36,455 bases of DNA. Source: Deltaproteobacteria bacterium. GTDB taxonomy: Bacteria; Desulfobacterota; Binatia; HRBIN30; JACQVA1. How positions within the stretch are numbered: position 1 is the first letter of the stretch; every line of letters starts with the position of its first letter. The notes under the pieces were generated by a model that had not been told where the DNA came from, did not search any database, and was given only the letters and a program-made list of their open reading frames with translations. The position numbers and the translations under genes were made by a program. The stretch lies in contig JACQVA010000248.1 of assembly GCA_016210005.1 (NCBI GenBank), forward strand, positions 1 through 36,455, written 5' to 3'. This document shows positions 25,262 through 34,055 of the stretch, one piece after another.

Positions 25262-28200
25262 CCGTTCCTCACTTCCAAGACTTGGGGGTCGGCCTCGAAG
25301 GCCGCGCGGATCTCCGGGTCGGCGATGCGCGAGGACATCTCGTCGAGCAGCGCGCGGGCTGCGGCACGGTCGCCGCTCGCGCCCCGCTGATCTCCCGTGG
25401 CGTGGCGGGCGCGCGCGCGCGACGCCAGTATGCGCCATGTCCGCGTGCGAAAACTCTTCTCCTCGGCTTCGCGGATCGCCGCGTCGGCGCGCTCGAGGAT
25501 CTCTTCCCAGCGCTGCAAGCCTGCCCGCGCGTGCAGACCCCATTCAAGCGCGATGAGGCAACCGCGCCGCTGTCCCAGCTTCCTGGCGCCTTCCGCCAAT
25601 TGATCCGCGACGTCGACCGCTTGTGCAAACTCGCCGCGCGCGAGCGCCGCTTCGGCAAAGGCGAACGGCGACGGATGGAAACCGATCTCGTCACTTGTCC
25701 GCAGCACCCAGGCAGCGAGGTCGGCGCCGGCATCGCCGCGCCGCGCCGCGATGACCGTCAGCAGATCCACCATGCCGCGCTGCATCCACGTCCGCGACAG
25801 CCGCCCGGCTTCCGCCAATACCTCTTTGGCCACCGCTTCGGCACGGTCGAGGGCGCCGAGCGCCGCCAGCCACACCGCAACGCCGAACTCGCGCATGCAG
25901 CGCCCGAAGGGGTGGGCGTCGTCGGCGACCTCCTGCTGGAACGAGGTCCAGGCTTCGTCGAAACGGCCGAGATCGGTGAGCGCCAGGCCCTTGATGCTGG
26001 CGTACTGGACAGGAGGCGAGCCGAGCTGCTCAGCGAGGGTGACGCCTTCGTCGCAGGTGACCACGCACTGTTCGAAGTCGCCGCGCATCCAGTAGTGCCA
26101 CATGAGCCAGAACAGATGCTCCTTCAGGCGCAATGGATCGCGGCGCGCCTCGAGGCGCTGGCGCAGGCGCATCGCTTCGGCATGCGCTTCACCGAGTTGC
26201 AGGAGCTTGATGCGGGCCGATGCGGCTTCGATTTCGAGCTCTTCGTCGCCGAGCGCGGCAGCCAGCAGGCGTGCCTCCTCGATGTTGGCAACCGCCTGGC
26301 TGTGGTAGTCCTGCCAGAAATCGGTGAACCAGCTCGTCGGGATGAGCGCCTGGCACATGGCGCGCTTGTCGTCGATGGTCTTCGCCAGCGCATACGCCTG
26401 CTCGTAGGAGGCGCGCATCTTCTCAGCGTATCCCTGCTCGTCGAGGGAGCGGATCCAGAGACCGCGGCTACGCATGAGCAGCAGTTCCACCTCGTGCGCG
26501 CGATTGCCGGACTGCTGTGCGGCGGCGAGCAGGGGCTCGATATCGGCGAGCGCCTCGCGGCCGCGGAAGAGATCGAGCTTGAGCTGGGCGCGTGCTTGCA
26601 GCACGGCGTCACGCTCCGCGCCGGACGGTGCGATCGCCAGCGCGTCGGCAAACGCGGCGAGCGCCTCGTCGAGGCGGGCCAGGCCGCGCAGCGCGCGCGC
26701 GCGCAGGCGTAAGACGCGCATCGCGGCTTCGGCGTCACTGTCGGGCAGCACGGTGCGCGCGGCATCGAGATCGCGCAGCGCGTCTTCGAAGGCGAGCGCG
26801 TCGAGCGCGCGCTCCGCGGCGCGCACCAGCCAGCTCGCGGTGCGTTCGCCTGGGGCTGCGGCGCCGGCCTGGTAGAGGTGATACGCGATATCGGGCGCAT
26901 GGGCCTCGGCGTCGCGCGCGTGGAGTGTCTCCAGAGCGTCGGCCATGCGCAGGTGCAGCCGCTGCCGCCGCGCGGTGGAGAGCAGCGAGAGCAGCGTCTG
27001 GCGGATCTGTTCGTGCACGAAGGCGTAGCGCGCCTCGCGCCCGGTGGAAATGTCCTCGATGAGCGTGGCGCGTCCCGCCTCATCGAGCGCGTCGAGCAGG
27101 TCGTCCTCGTCCACGCCCTGGAAGGCGGTGAGCAAGTCGAAGCGGAAGGCCTTGCCCGCCAGCGCGGCGATCGTCAGGACGCGGCGGCAGTCGTCGCTGA
27201 CACGCTCGAGCCGCTGTCCGATGACCAGGCCGACGCTGCGTGGTACGTCGGTGTCGGCGATCTGTACACCCGAGCGCCACTGGCCCGCCTCGTCGAACAG
27301 CTTGCCCGCCTCGTGGAGATGACGAAACACCTCTTCCACGAAGAACGGATTGCCTTCGGTCTCCGCGTAGACGAGCGCCACCAGCTGCTGCGGCGGCGTG
27401 CTGCCCGCACGGCCGGCGAGGACCGCGGCGACACCGTCGGCGGTGAGGCGACCGAGTCGGATCTCTTCGGCGAGGCGCTGGCGCAGGAGTTCAGGGAGGA
27501 CGGCGGCCAGCGGGCGGCCGGGCTTGAGATCGGTGTCGCGGTACGTTCCCACCACCAGCACCGGGATCTGCGCGAGCCGCTGGGCCAAGTGTCGGATCAG
27601 GAGCAGCGTCGACTCATCAGCCCAGTGGAGGTCTTCGAACACGAGCAGTAGCGGTGTCGCACGCGCAGTGCGCTCGAGGAACTCGGAGATTCCGTGGAGC
27701 AGGTAGCGCCGCTCCTGCTCGGGCGGGAGTGAAACGGGCTCTGGAATGTCCGAGTAGCGCACGCGCAGCTCGGGCATGAGCTTGGCGATCTCGGGCGCGT
27801 TCTCGCCGAGTACCCGGCGGAACGCCTCGGGCGATCCTTGGCGCGCCGCCGCCTCGAGGTGCTCGATGGTGGGCAGGTAAGGCGGCGCACCCTGCTGGTC
27901 GACGCAGTGGCCGGTCAACACCATGAGCCCGAGCCGCTGCGCCGCGGCGGCCGCCTCCTCGACCAGCCGCGACTTGCCCACGCCGGCCTCGCCGCCGATC
28001 AGCATCAGCGTGCCGCTGCCTGAGCGGGCACGCTCCACCGCCTGCAGGAGCCTCGTGCGCTCCTGGGCGCGGCCGACGAACGGCGTGCGCTCGCTCCCCG
28101 AAAGGACGCCGCTGGCCTCGGCGGTTGTCCACGGCACCTCCCAGAGATGCCAGGGTGCGTCGATTCCCTTGAGTACGAACTCGCCGCGGTCGACCAGCTC

Positions 28201-28653
28201 GCCACGCGCGGTGCCGAGAACGCCGTGCACGGTATCGGAGGCGAAGATCCCACTGGCCGTCGCCACCGACTCGATACGCTTGGCGACAATCAGCGTCTCC
28301 CCGTGCAGGCCGCCATCCTCGCTCAGTACCTCGCCGGTATGCAGGCCGACACGGAGCTGCACGGCACTATCGGGTCGGTTGCGATTCCGGCGCGCGATCG
28401 CGCGTTGGATATCTTGCGCGCACACTACGGCACGCCGCGCCGACTGAAACGCCACCATGAGTCCATCGCCGGTGTCCTTGATGACGACCCCGCGTTGCTT
28501 ATCGACTTGCTCTTGGGCCAGAGCGGCCAGCTCGCGCTCCACGGCCGTGGCGGCCTCGTCTCCCAGCCGCTGGTTGAGCAACGTCGAGCCGACGAGGTCG
28601 GTAGAGAGCACCGTGACCGTGCCCTCGGGGAGCGAGACCGTTTCAGCAGACAT
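25258..28653 (-). CDS. Cyclase-like / STAND ATPase / TPR protein, no zinc ribbon
   Basis: This is a 1131-residue protein. ATG 28653 has GGAAGG at 5-base spacing; a GTG at 28686 is in frame but less likely. The cyclase-like domain starts at once: Asp19 (STDLVGST), Lys59 and Asp63 (KDTGDG) are kept. The block aligned to GDTINLAAR reads GETLIVAKR, so the purine-position Asp is Glu119 and the transition-state Asn is Ile122. Cyclase activity is doubtful. The ATPase has Walker A GEAGVGKS and Walker B LVFEDLHWAD. The last 600 residues are TPR-like repeats. Unlike its neighbours it lacks an N-terminal zinc ribbon; a ribbon remnant lies out of frame just upstream. Its stop overlaps the next gene's ATG. 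Confidence 0.9.
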   Translation of the reverse strand: MSAETVSLPEGTVTVLSTDLVGSTLLNQRLGDEAATAVERELAALAQEQVDKQRGVVIKDTGDGLMVAFQSARRAVVCAQDIQRAIARRNRNRPDSAVQLRVGLHTGEVLSEDGGLHGETLIVAKRIESVATASGIFASDTVHGVLGTARGELVDRGEFVLKGIDAPWHLWEVPWTTAEASGVLSGSERTPFVGRAQERTRLLQAVERARSGSGTLMLIGGEAGVGKSRLVEEAAAAAQRLGLMVLTGHCVDQQGAPPYLPTIEHLEAAARQGSPEAFRRVLGENAPEIAKLMPELRVRYSDIPEPVSLPPEQERRYLLHGISEFLERTARATPLLLVFEDLHWADESTLLLIRHLAQRLAQIPVLVVGTYRDTDLKPGRPLAAVLPELLRQRLAEEIRLGRLTADGVAAVLAGRAGSTPPQQLVALVYAETEGNPFFVEEVFRHLHEAGKLFDEAGQWRSGVQIADTDVPRSVGLVIGQRLERVSDDCRRVLTIAALAGKAFRFDLLTAFQGVDEDDLLDALDEAGRATLIEDISTGREARYAFVHEQIRQTLLSLLSTARRQRLHLRMADALETLHARDAEAHAPDIAYHLYQAGAAAPGERTASWLVRAAERALDALAFEDALRDLDAARTVLPDSDAEAAMRVLRLRARALRGLARLDEALAAFADALAIAPSGAERDAVLQARAQLKLDLFRGREALADIEPLLAAAQQSGNRAHEVELLLMRSRGLWIRSLDEQGYAEKMRASYEQAYALAKTIDDKRAMCQALIPTSWFTDFWQDYHSQAVANIEEARLLAAALGDEELEIEAASARIKLLQLGEAHAEAMRLRQRLEARRDPLRLKEHLFWLMWHYWMRGDFEQCVVTCDEGVTLAEQLGSPPVQYASIKGLALTDLGRFDEAWTSFQQEVADDAHPFGRCMREFGVAVWLAALGALDRAEAVAKEVLAEAGRLSRTWMQRGMVDLLTVIAARRGDAGADLAAWVLRTSDEIGFHPSPFAFAEAALARGEFAQAVDVADQLAEGARKLGQRRGCLIALEWGLHARAGLQRWEEILERADAAIREAEEKSFRTRTWRILASRARARHATGDQRGASGDRAAARALLDEMSSRIADPEIRAAFEADPQVLEVRNG

Positions 28654-28759
28654 GGGGCCTTCCGTGTGCGCGGCAGTGTGCTTCACGTCCGTGGGGCGCC
28701 ACCACGCGGGCGAAGACCGAATCGACGAGATTTGCGGCTTGGCACTTCGGGCATCTCAT
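28643..28759 (-). pseudogene. Out-of-frame zinc-ribbon remnant
   Basis: An ATG at 28759 opens a 38-codon frame starting MRCPKCQAAN, almost the same as the start of the zinc-ribbon gene at 28809-29750 (MRCPSCQHEN). Similarity ends after the first CxxC knuckle. The frame stops inside the start of the next cyclase gene, in a different frame. It looks like a leftover of a zinc-ribbon N-terminus that the cyclase gene at 25258-28653 lost. It is too short to be sure. Confidence 0.3.
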
Positions 28760-28808
28760 GAGGGTTCCCTTATCGCGTCATTTGCGGTTACGTCAGCGGA
28801 GAAACGCA

Positions 28809-29750
28809 TCATGGTGTCGCTATCTCCACGGGCCACTGCACGGCGTGCATCGTGTAGGTGCCGCTCAACCCCTTCAGCGCCGCCTCCCGCGCGCCATCGA
28901 AGCGGATGTCGCCGGCGCTCTGGGTGAGTTCTTTGACCAGCGCCGATACCAGGACCTCGCCGCCCTGCGCCTGCGCCGCGATACGGGCGGCGAGGATCAC
29001 CGCCTTGCCGAAGAACTTGTCAGCCTCGCGGATGGCTTCGCCGGTGTGCAGGCCGATGCGCACCTTGATGGGCTGCTCGGGATGGGCCGCGCTGTAGGCG
29101 GCCATCTCGCGCTGAATGGCGATGGCACACAGCAGGCCGCGGCGTGCGCTCGGGAAGGCAAGCAGGAAGCCGTCGCCTTGCAGCTCGACCTCGAAGCCGC
29201 CGTGGGCCGCCAGCTGCTCGCGCACGATGCGGTTGTGCTGGCCGATGACAGCTCGCGCTTTCAGATCGCCCAGTCGCTCGGTCATCGTCGTAAAACCTTC
29301 CATGTCGCTGAACATGATGGTCACCGTGCCATCGGGCGCGGCCTGCCCGCGCAAGTCGGGCTTCTTCGCGCCGACGGACGCGGCGACTATGTCGATGGAA
29401 CGCTGTAGCTCGCCCGACTGCGCGCCTTGCGCGCGCAGCTTGAGCGCGAGTGCCATGTCGAGCCAGCCTTTGAGGCCGAGTTCTTGCGACGTGGCGAGCG
29501 CCGTGCCGAGGAGGGCGCGCGCCCGCTCGCGATCGCCCGGGCCGTTGCGGTCGAGCCGCATGCGGGCGTAGTCGATCTGTGTGCGCGCTGCCCAGGCGCG
29601 GGCGCCGAGCCGGCGGTCCATCGTTCGCGCATCTTCGAAGTGCCGCAGCTGCACGCCGCACTGAGCGCAGCTCAACGCCAGCCGCCCGCCGCATTCGAGG
29701 CAGAACTTGGCGCCGTCCGGATTTTCGTGTTGGCACGAGGGGCAGCGCAT
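28809..29750 (-). CDS. Miniature zinc-ribbon / TPR tail / C-terminal cyclase-like protein
   Basis: This is a 313-residue protein. Residues 1-32 are one complete zinc ribbon and half of a second (CPSC, CLEC, CAQC). At residue 33 the sequence passes without linker into a TPR tail (QLRHFEDARTMDRRLGARAW, PGDRERARALL) that normally ends an ATPase/TPR protein. From about residue 138 there is a class III cyclase-like domain (FSDMEGFT, QGDGFLLAF, LHTGEA). In the substrate positions, Lys is Glu, Asp is Lys and Asn is Ile, with only Arg kept, so classical activity is unlikely. The parts look like the two ends of a larger protein whose ATPase centre was deleted in frame. It starts 3 bases after the upstream gene, so it is still in the operon and may be a working small variant. 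Confidence 0.75.
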   Translation of the reverse strand: MRCPSCQHENPDGAKFCLECGGRLALSCAQCGVQLRHFEDARTMDRRLGARAWAARTQIDYARMRLDRNGPGDRERARALLGTALATSQELGLKGWLDMALALKLRAQGAQSGELQRSIDIVAASVGAKKPDLRGQAAPDGTVTIMFSDMEGFTTMTERLGDLKARAVIGQHNRIVREQLAAHGGFEVELQGDGFLLAFPSARRGLLCAIAIQREMAAYSAAHPEQPIKVRIGLHTGEAIREADKFFGKAVILAARIAAQAQGGEVLVSALVKELTQSAGDIRFDGAREAALKGLSGTYTMHAVQWPVEIATP

Positions 29751-29753
29751 GGC

Positions 29754-30464
29754 TCAGACCTGCAACGCCTTCGCCAAGCGCGCCGCGTGGCCGGTGGCGC
29801 CGATCGCCTCGTACAGTCGATGCGCTTCGCGCAGATGATGCCCGCGTGCCACGGCGTCGCCGCACACGCGGGCCAACTCGGCGCGTATCTCGGCGATGAG
29901 CGGTTCGAGACCGCGCGCTCCCGTCTCCGCCACCGCAGCCGCCGCAGCTTGCAGCGCGTCCTCCACCGCTCCCCGAGCCCGCTGACCATGCTCGGCGCAG
30001 AGCGCGTAGGCCAGCGCCACGTACTGCTGCACGAGGACCTTCTGCCCGCGCTCCTTTCCCAACGCGATCGCCTCTTCGGCCAGCTGCCGGGCGCGCGCGG
30101 CGTCGCCCCGCCCGAGCGCCGCGCGGGAGAGCGTGGCCAGATTCAGGCTCTCGAACTCGAGACCGACGCGCCGCTCGCGCGACCGGTCGAGCACTCCAGA
30201 GGTTACGTCCTCGGCCTCCTCCTCATTCCGGACTCGCGACCCTTCGACCGTGCCCGGGACAGGCTGTCGACGCTCGACCGGAGCAGCGCAGGCGAGGACG
30301 CTGCCGTCGCGCACCGCCACCCCCTGCACATCGACCAGCTCGTCGATTAACTCGTCCAATTCGGTGCCGCGGAGCTCCAGCTCGCGGCCCAAGGCGCGCA
30401 CGGAAAGACGACCTTGCTGTTCGAGGACCTCACGGGCGCGCTGCAGCTTGGCGACGAAGCTCAT
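29754..30464 (-). CDS. Miniature array protein: N-terminal winged-helix-like segment joined to TPR tail
   Basis: This is a 236-residue protein. Residues 1-60 (AREVLEQQGRLSVRALGREL to VRDGSVLAC) resemble the N-terminal helical segment that in many long cyclase/ATPase proteins directly precedes ERRQ-LTVLFCDLVGST. Here ERRQ (64-67) is present, but the cyclase and ATPase domains are absent. After a short linker the sequence becomes a TPR tail (ARQLAEEAIALGKERGQKV, AHRLYEAIGATGHAARLAKAL). An in-frame internal deletion explains this best. Its ATG overlaps the stop of the upstream giant gene (ATGA), and it ends 3 bases before the next gene, so it keeps operon spacing. Its function is unknown; it may act as an adaptor. 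Confidence 0.65.
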   Translation of the reverse strand: MSFVAKLQRAREVLEQQGRLSVRALGRELELRGTELDELIDELVDVQGVAVRDGSVLACAAPVERRQPVPGTVEGSRVRNEEEAEDVTSGVLDRSRERRVGLEFESLNLATLSRAALGRGDAARARQLAEEAIALGKERGQKVLVQQYVALAYALCAEHGQRARGAVEDALQAAAAAVAETGARGLEPLIAEIRAELARVCGDAVARGHHLREAHRLYEAIGATGHAARLAKALQV

Positions 30465-33400
30465 CGTGTCATCTCCTCGATGTGCGCCGCGAGGCGTGCG
30501 GCGTTGGCGCTCGCGCCCATCTCGCAGTAGAGGTCACGCGCCTGCTCCGGCTGGCGCCGCGCGTCGTCCAGCTGCCCATCGCGCTCGCAGAGCGCGGCAC
30601 GCTCGACGTGGACGTAAGGGAGGTAGACGCGCATACCCGTCGTCTCGGCAACTTCGTGTGCGCGGTCGAGTGCTGCAGTGGCCGCCGCGACATCTCCTTC
30701 AGCCCTCAGCATTCGAGCCCGGGCCAACTCGAGCCGCGCCCGCGCGCCCTTCCAATCTCCAAGAACGACGAAGGCTTGCTCGACGGCGGTCCGGGCACCC
30801 GGGACATCTCCGCTGTCCAGCCGGGCGTCGGCGAGGTCGCCGAGTGCGCCGGGCACGAGATAGATTCCGACGCCGTTGGCTCGGGCCAGGTCGATCGCCC
30901 CGGTGAGATGTCTGATGGCCTCGGTCGCTGCTCCCCGACGGGCAAGCACCAGACCCAGAATCCAGTACACGTAGACGCGACCGAAGGAGGACCCGACCCT
31001 TTCGACGCCGTCGAGGGCGCTGCCTGCATGACGGAGCGCCGCCTCGACATCGCCGGCAAACGTCGCGACGCGTGCCAGCCCTGCCTCGCACCACGCGACC
31101 ATCTCGGTTGCGCCGAGGCGTTGCAGGACCTCCCGGCCGTGTTCAAATGAGGCGCGGGCCTCGCCCAGGTGCCCACACTCGGTGAGGAAGAGGCCCCGGA
31201 AATGATGCGCGGCGGCATGGGGCACGTTGCCGAGCGGAGGGCTGCTCTCACTCACGCCGCAGGCGAACAGCTGGATTGCCTCGTGCACACGTCGCAGAGC
31301 GTCCGAGAGCTCGCCGAACACCCACTCGTTGAGGCTGGTGCTCCACAGCCCCCAGCACCGGAGGTCGTTGTCTCCGGAGGCATCGGCAACGCGGAGCATC
31401 TCCGCACCGAGCTGACGTGCCTGCCCCACTTTCCCCCGCATCGAGAGCGTGACCATGTACGAAGCGATGGCGTAAAACCGCGCCCGCGCTGTACCGATCC
31501 GATCGGCGAGCGCCCGCGCCTCTTCGAAGAGCTGTTCGGCGGCCTCCTCCGACATTCCTCCCACGCGGAACGAGGCGGCGGGCAGCCGCGCCCTGGCCTT
31601 GAACGCGATCTCGGCGGCGCCGTCGCCCGTAGCATCGGCTTGGAGCAGGCCGCGCACGCGCTCCCAGTGCCGGCACGCCTCCACGGGCGCATTCATGCCG
31701 GCCCATTCGGCGGCGCGCGCGTACCAACGGGCCGCGTCGAGGGCCTCGCCTGCCGCCTCGAAATGATGCGCCACGAGACTCGCGCGCTCGTCCAAGCGCT
31801 CCGTCTCACCTGCAGCGAGGGCGCGCGCCACGGCCGCATGGATGCGGGCGCGCCGCACGCGCAGCAGCGATTCGTAGGCGACCTCCTGCGTCAGCGGGTG
31901 TTTGAAGGAGTACTCCGCATGTGGGTAGAGGGAGGTCTCGTAGAGGAATTCGCTTGCGGTGGGCGTGCGCAGTAGGTCGGGGAGCGGCGTGTCGATCGGC
32001 GCGTCGGCGACGACCTGCTCGAGGATCGGGAGGCTGAACTCCTTGCCGATCACCGCCGCCGTTTTCAGGAGCAGCTTCGCGTGTTCGCCCAGGCGGTCGA
32101 TGCGCGCGGCGAGGAGATCGTGGACGGTGGCTGGGATATCGAGGTCAGTGACCGGGCGGACGAGCCGCGGTGGCCCGCCGTCGTCGTGAACCAGGGTCCC
32201 CTGATCGCGAAGCGCCTGGACGACCTCCTCGACGTAGAAGGGATTTCCCCCCGTCCGTTGTCGGATGGTATCGCGCAGCGCCGCGAGCGACGGGGCCGTG
32301 CCGAGCAGCTCGCCGAGCAGCTCGTCCACGGCTTCGGGGCCGAGCGGGTGCAGCGGGAGTTGCTGGTAGTAGGAGCGCTGCATCCAGGCCGCGTGGAACT
32401 CAGGCCGGAAGTTGAGCAGCAGCAGGCTGCGCGTACCCGCCGTGGCCTCGACGAGCACCTCGAGCACGGACGCGCTCGCGTGATCGATCCAATGGAGATC
32501 GTCGAGCAGTATGACCGCCGGCTCGCGGCGGCTGCGCGCCTGCATGATACGGCGAAGGAGGCCCGCTTGCGCGCGCTCGCGCGCCTCGGGATCCATCCGC
32601 GGTGCCGGACGCTCCGGGTCCGGAAACCCGAGCATGTCGAAGACGAGCGGCAGATCGTCTCGCAGCGCATCGTCAAGCAGCACCAGTCGGCCGGCGACCT
32701 TCTCGCGCGCCGCCTGTGGTGAGTCCTGCTCGACGATCCCGAAGGACGCCCGCTGGTACTGGAGGATCGGAAGGAACGGCACCATCTGGCCGTGGGCGAG
32801 GCACTGGCCCTCGTTGACCGGAATGCCACGAGCCCGACAGCGCTGCGCGAACTCCCAGCACAAGCGGCTCTTGCCCGTACCGGCCTCGGCGACGACGCCC
32901 ACCACTTGGCCGTGCCCGGCGAGGGCCTGCTCGATCGCGGCGTCGAGCACTGACATCTCGGCCGTGCGGCCGACGAAGCGCGAGAAGCCGCGGGCTCGCG
33001 ACCGATCGAGCCGGCTGCGCGCAGTACCAAGCCCTTCGAGGGCAAAGACGCCGACTGGGGCGCGGACGCCCTTCACCGTGAACGCCCCGAGATCGCGGAA
33101 CGTGAAGTACCCAGTGACGAGCGCGGCCGTGTGCTCAGTCAAGTAGATTGTGCCGGGCTCGGCCACCTGCTCCATGCGCGCCGCGAGCCCGACGGTGTGC
33201 CCCTGCGCGGTGTAGTCCATACGCAGGTCGTCGCTGATGGCACCGACGACGACCTCGCCGGAGTTGAGTCCCATCCGCGCGGCCAGACTGAGCCCGTGCG
33301 TGCGCCGCACCTCGTCGCCGTGCCGTCGCAGGGCGTCGCGCAGGTGCAGAGCGGCGTAGCAGGCGCGCTGGGCGTGGTCCTCGTGCGCGATCGGCGCGCC

Positions 33401-33877
33401 GAAGAGAGCCATGATGCCGTCGCCGGTGTACTGGTTCACCGTGCCCTCGAAGCGGTGCACGCCGTCGGTGAGAATTGCGAAGAAGCGATCGAGAATCGCG
33501 TGCCGCTCTTCCGGATCGAGCTGCTCGGCCAATTCCATCGAGCCCTTCACGTCGGCGAACAGGACAGTCACTTGCTTGCGCTCGCCTTCGAGCGCGGACT
33601 TGGATTGCAGAATTTTGTCGGCGAGATGTTTGGGCGTGTAGCTGCGTGGGGAGGGGTTGTTGGTTGTTAGGTTGTTAGTTGGTAGGGAAATGGTCTGGCT
33701 TTCAGCTTTCAGCTTGCGACTTTCGGCTACTAAGGAAGCGCCGCACTCGTTGCAGAACTTGGCCGCCGCCGGCAGCTCGGCACCGCACTGTGCGCACGGG
33801 AGTGCGAAGCCGCGGCCGCATTCGAGGCAGAACTTCGAGTTCGGCGGGTTCTTGTGGCCGCAGGTCGGGCAGTTCAT
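30461..33877 (-). CDS. Double zinc-ribbon / cyclase-like / STAND ATPase / TPR protein, first gene of the array
   Basis: This is an 1138-residue protein. It has two zinc ribbons (Cys3, 6, 17, 20 and Cys28, 31, 42, 45). A linker (51-80) is encoded partly by heptameric repeats. The cyclase-like domain keeps metal Asp109 (LFADVKGS) and Asp153 (TGDG), but Gln149 replaces Lys, and GHTVGLAAR replaces GDTINLAAR, so Asp is His and Asn is Gly. This variant is common in this protein type, and cyclase activity is doubtful. The ATPase has Walker A AEAGTGKS and Walker B ILLDDLHWID. The C-terminal half is TPR-like. It probably senses through ribbon/TPR contacts and switches through ATP. The likely start has GAGGAG about 10 bases upstream, a long spacing. 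Confidence 0.9.
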   Translation of the reverse strand: MNCPTCGHKNPPNSKFCLECGRGFALPCAQCGAELPAAAKFCNECGASLVAESRKLKAESQTISLPTNNLTTNNPSPRSYTPKHLADKILQSKSALEGERKQVTVLFADVKGSMELAEQLDPEERHAILDRFFAILTDGVHRFEGTVNQYTGDGIMALFGAPIAHEDHAQRACYAALHLRDALRRHGDEVRRTHGLSLAARMGLNSGEVVVGAISDDLRMDYTAQGHTVGLAARMEQVAEPGTIYLTEHTAALVTGYFTFRDLGAFTVKGVRAPVGVFALEGLGTARSRLDRSRARGFSRFVGRTAEMSVLDAAIEQALAGHGQVVGVVAEAGTGKSRLCWEFAQRCRARGIPVNEGQCLAHGQMVPFLPILQYQRASFGIVEQDSPQAAREKVAGRLVLLDDALRDDLPLVFDMLGFPDPERPAPRMDPEARERAQAGLLRRIMQARSRREPAVILLDDLHWIDHASASVLEVLVEATAGTRSLLLLNFRPEFHAAWMQRSYYQQLPLHPLGPEAVDELLGELLGTAPSLAALRDTIRQRTGGNPFYVEEVVQALRDQGTLVHDDGGPPRLVRPVTDLDIPATVHDLLAARIDRLGEHAKLLLKTAAVIGKEFSLPILEQVVADAPIDTPLPDLLRTPTASEFLYETSLYPHAEYSFKHPLTQEVAYESLLRVRRARIHAAVARALAAGETERLDERASLVAHHFEAAGEALDAARWYARAAEWAGMNAPVEACRHWERVRGLLQADATGDGAAEIAFKARARLPAASFRVGGMSEEAAEQLFEEARALADRIGTARARFYAIASYMVTLSMRGKVGQARQLGAEMLRVADASGDNDLRCWGLWSTSLNEWVFGELSDALRRVHEAIQLFACGVSESSPPLGNVPHAAAHHFRGLFLTECGHLGEARASFEHGREVLQRLGATEMVAWCEAGLARVATFAGDVEAALRHAGSALDGVERVGSSFGRVYVYWILGLVLARRGAATEAIRHLTGAIDLARANGVGIYLVPGALGDLADARLDSGDVPGARTAVEQAFVVLGDWKGARARLELARARMLRAEGDVAAATAALDRAHEVAETTGMRVYLPYVHVERAALCERDGQLDDARRQPEQARDLYCEMGASANAARLAAHIEEMTR
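33655..33725. repeat. Heptameric repeats inside the linker of the first array gene
   Basis: On the plus strand there are three GGTTGTT units (33655-33661, 33662-33668, 33670-33676) and two GCTTTCA units (33698-33704, 33705-33711), followed by degenerate GCTTGCG and ACTTTCG. The patch is visibly less GC-rich than its surroundings. In the minus-strand gene it encodes the Lys/Asn/Thr-rich linker between the zinc ribbons and the cyclase domain without breaking the frame. Confidence 0.5.
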
Positions 33878-33907
33878 TGGCTGGCCGCTCCTCTTCTCTT
33901 ACTGTTC

Positions 33908-33935
33908 GCTGACAGCTGATAGCCGATAGCTGATT
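33908..33935. repeat. Four tandem heptamers upstream of the array
   Basis: GCTGACA, GCTGATA, GCCGATA and GCTGATT follow each other without gaps at 33908-33935. They start 31 bases in front of the first array gene. The period of 7 is shared with the different heptamers inside that gene. Short heptameric repeats are known as dispersed elements, for example in cyanobacteria (STRR); relation to those is not shown. Confidence 0.55.
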
Positions 33936-34055
33936 CGCTCCGCGTGTCCGGTCGCGTCCAATCCAGAGAACCGAGTGTTCGTCCCTTTGGCCCCGGCGTT
34001 GTGCCAGTCCCAGGGAGGCGGCCGTTCATATCGATCCGCTGGCGTCCGGTGATAT

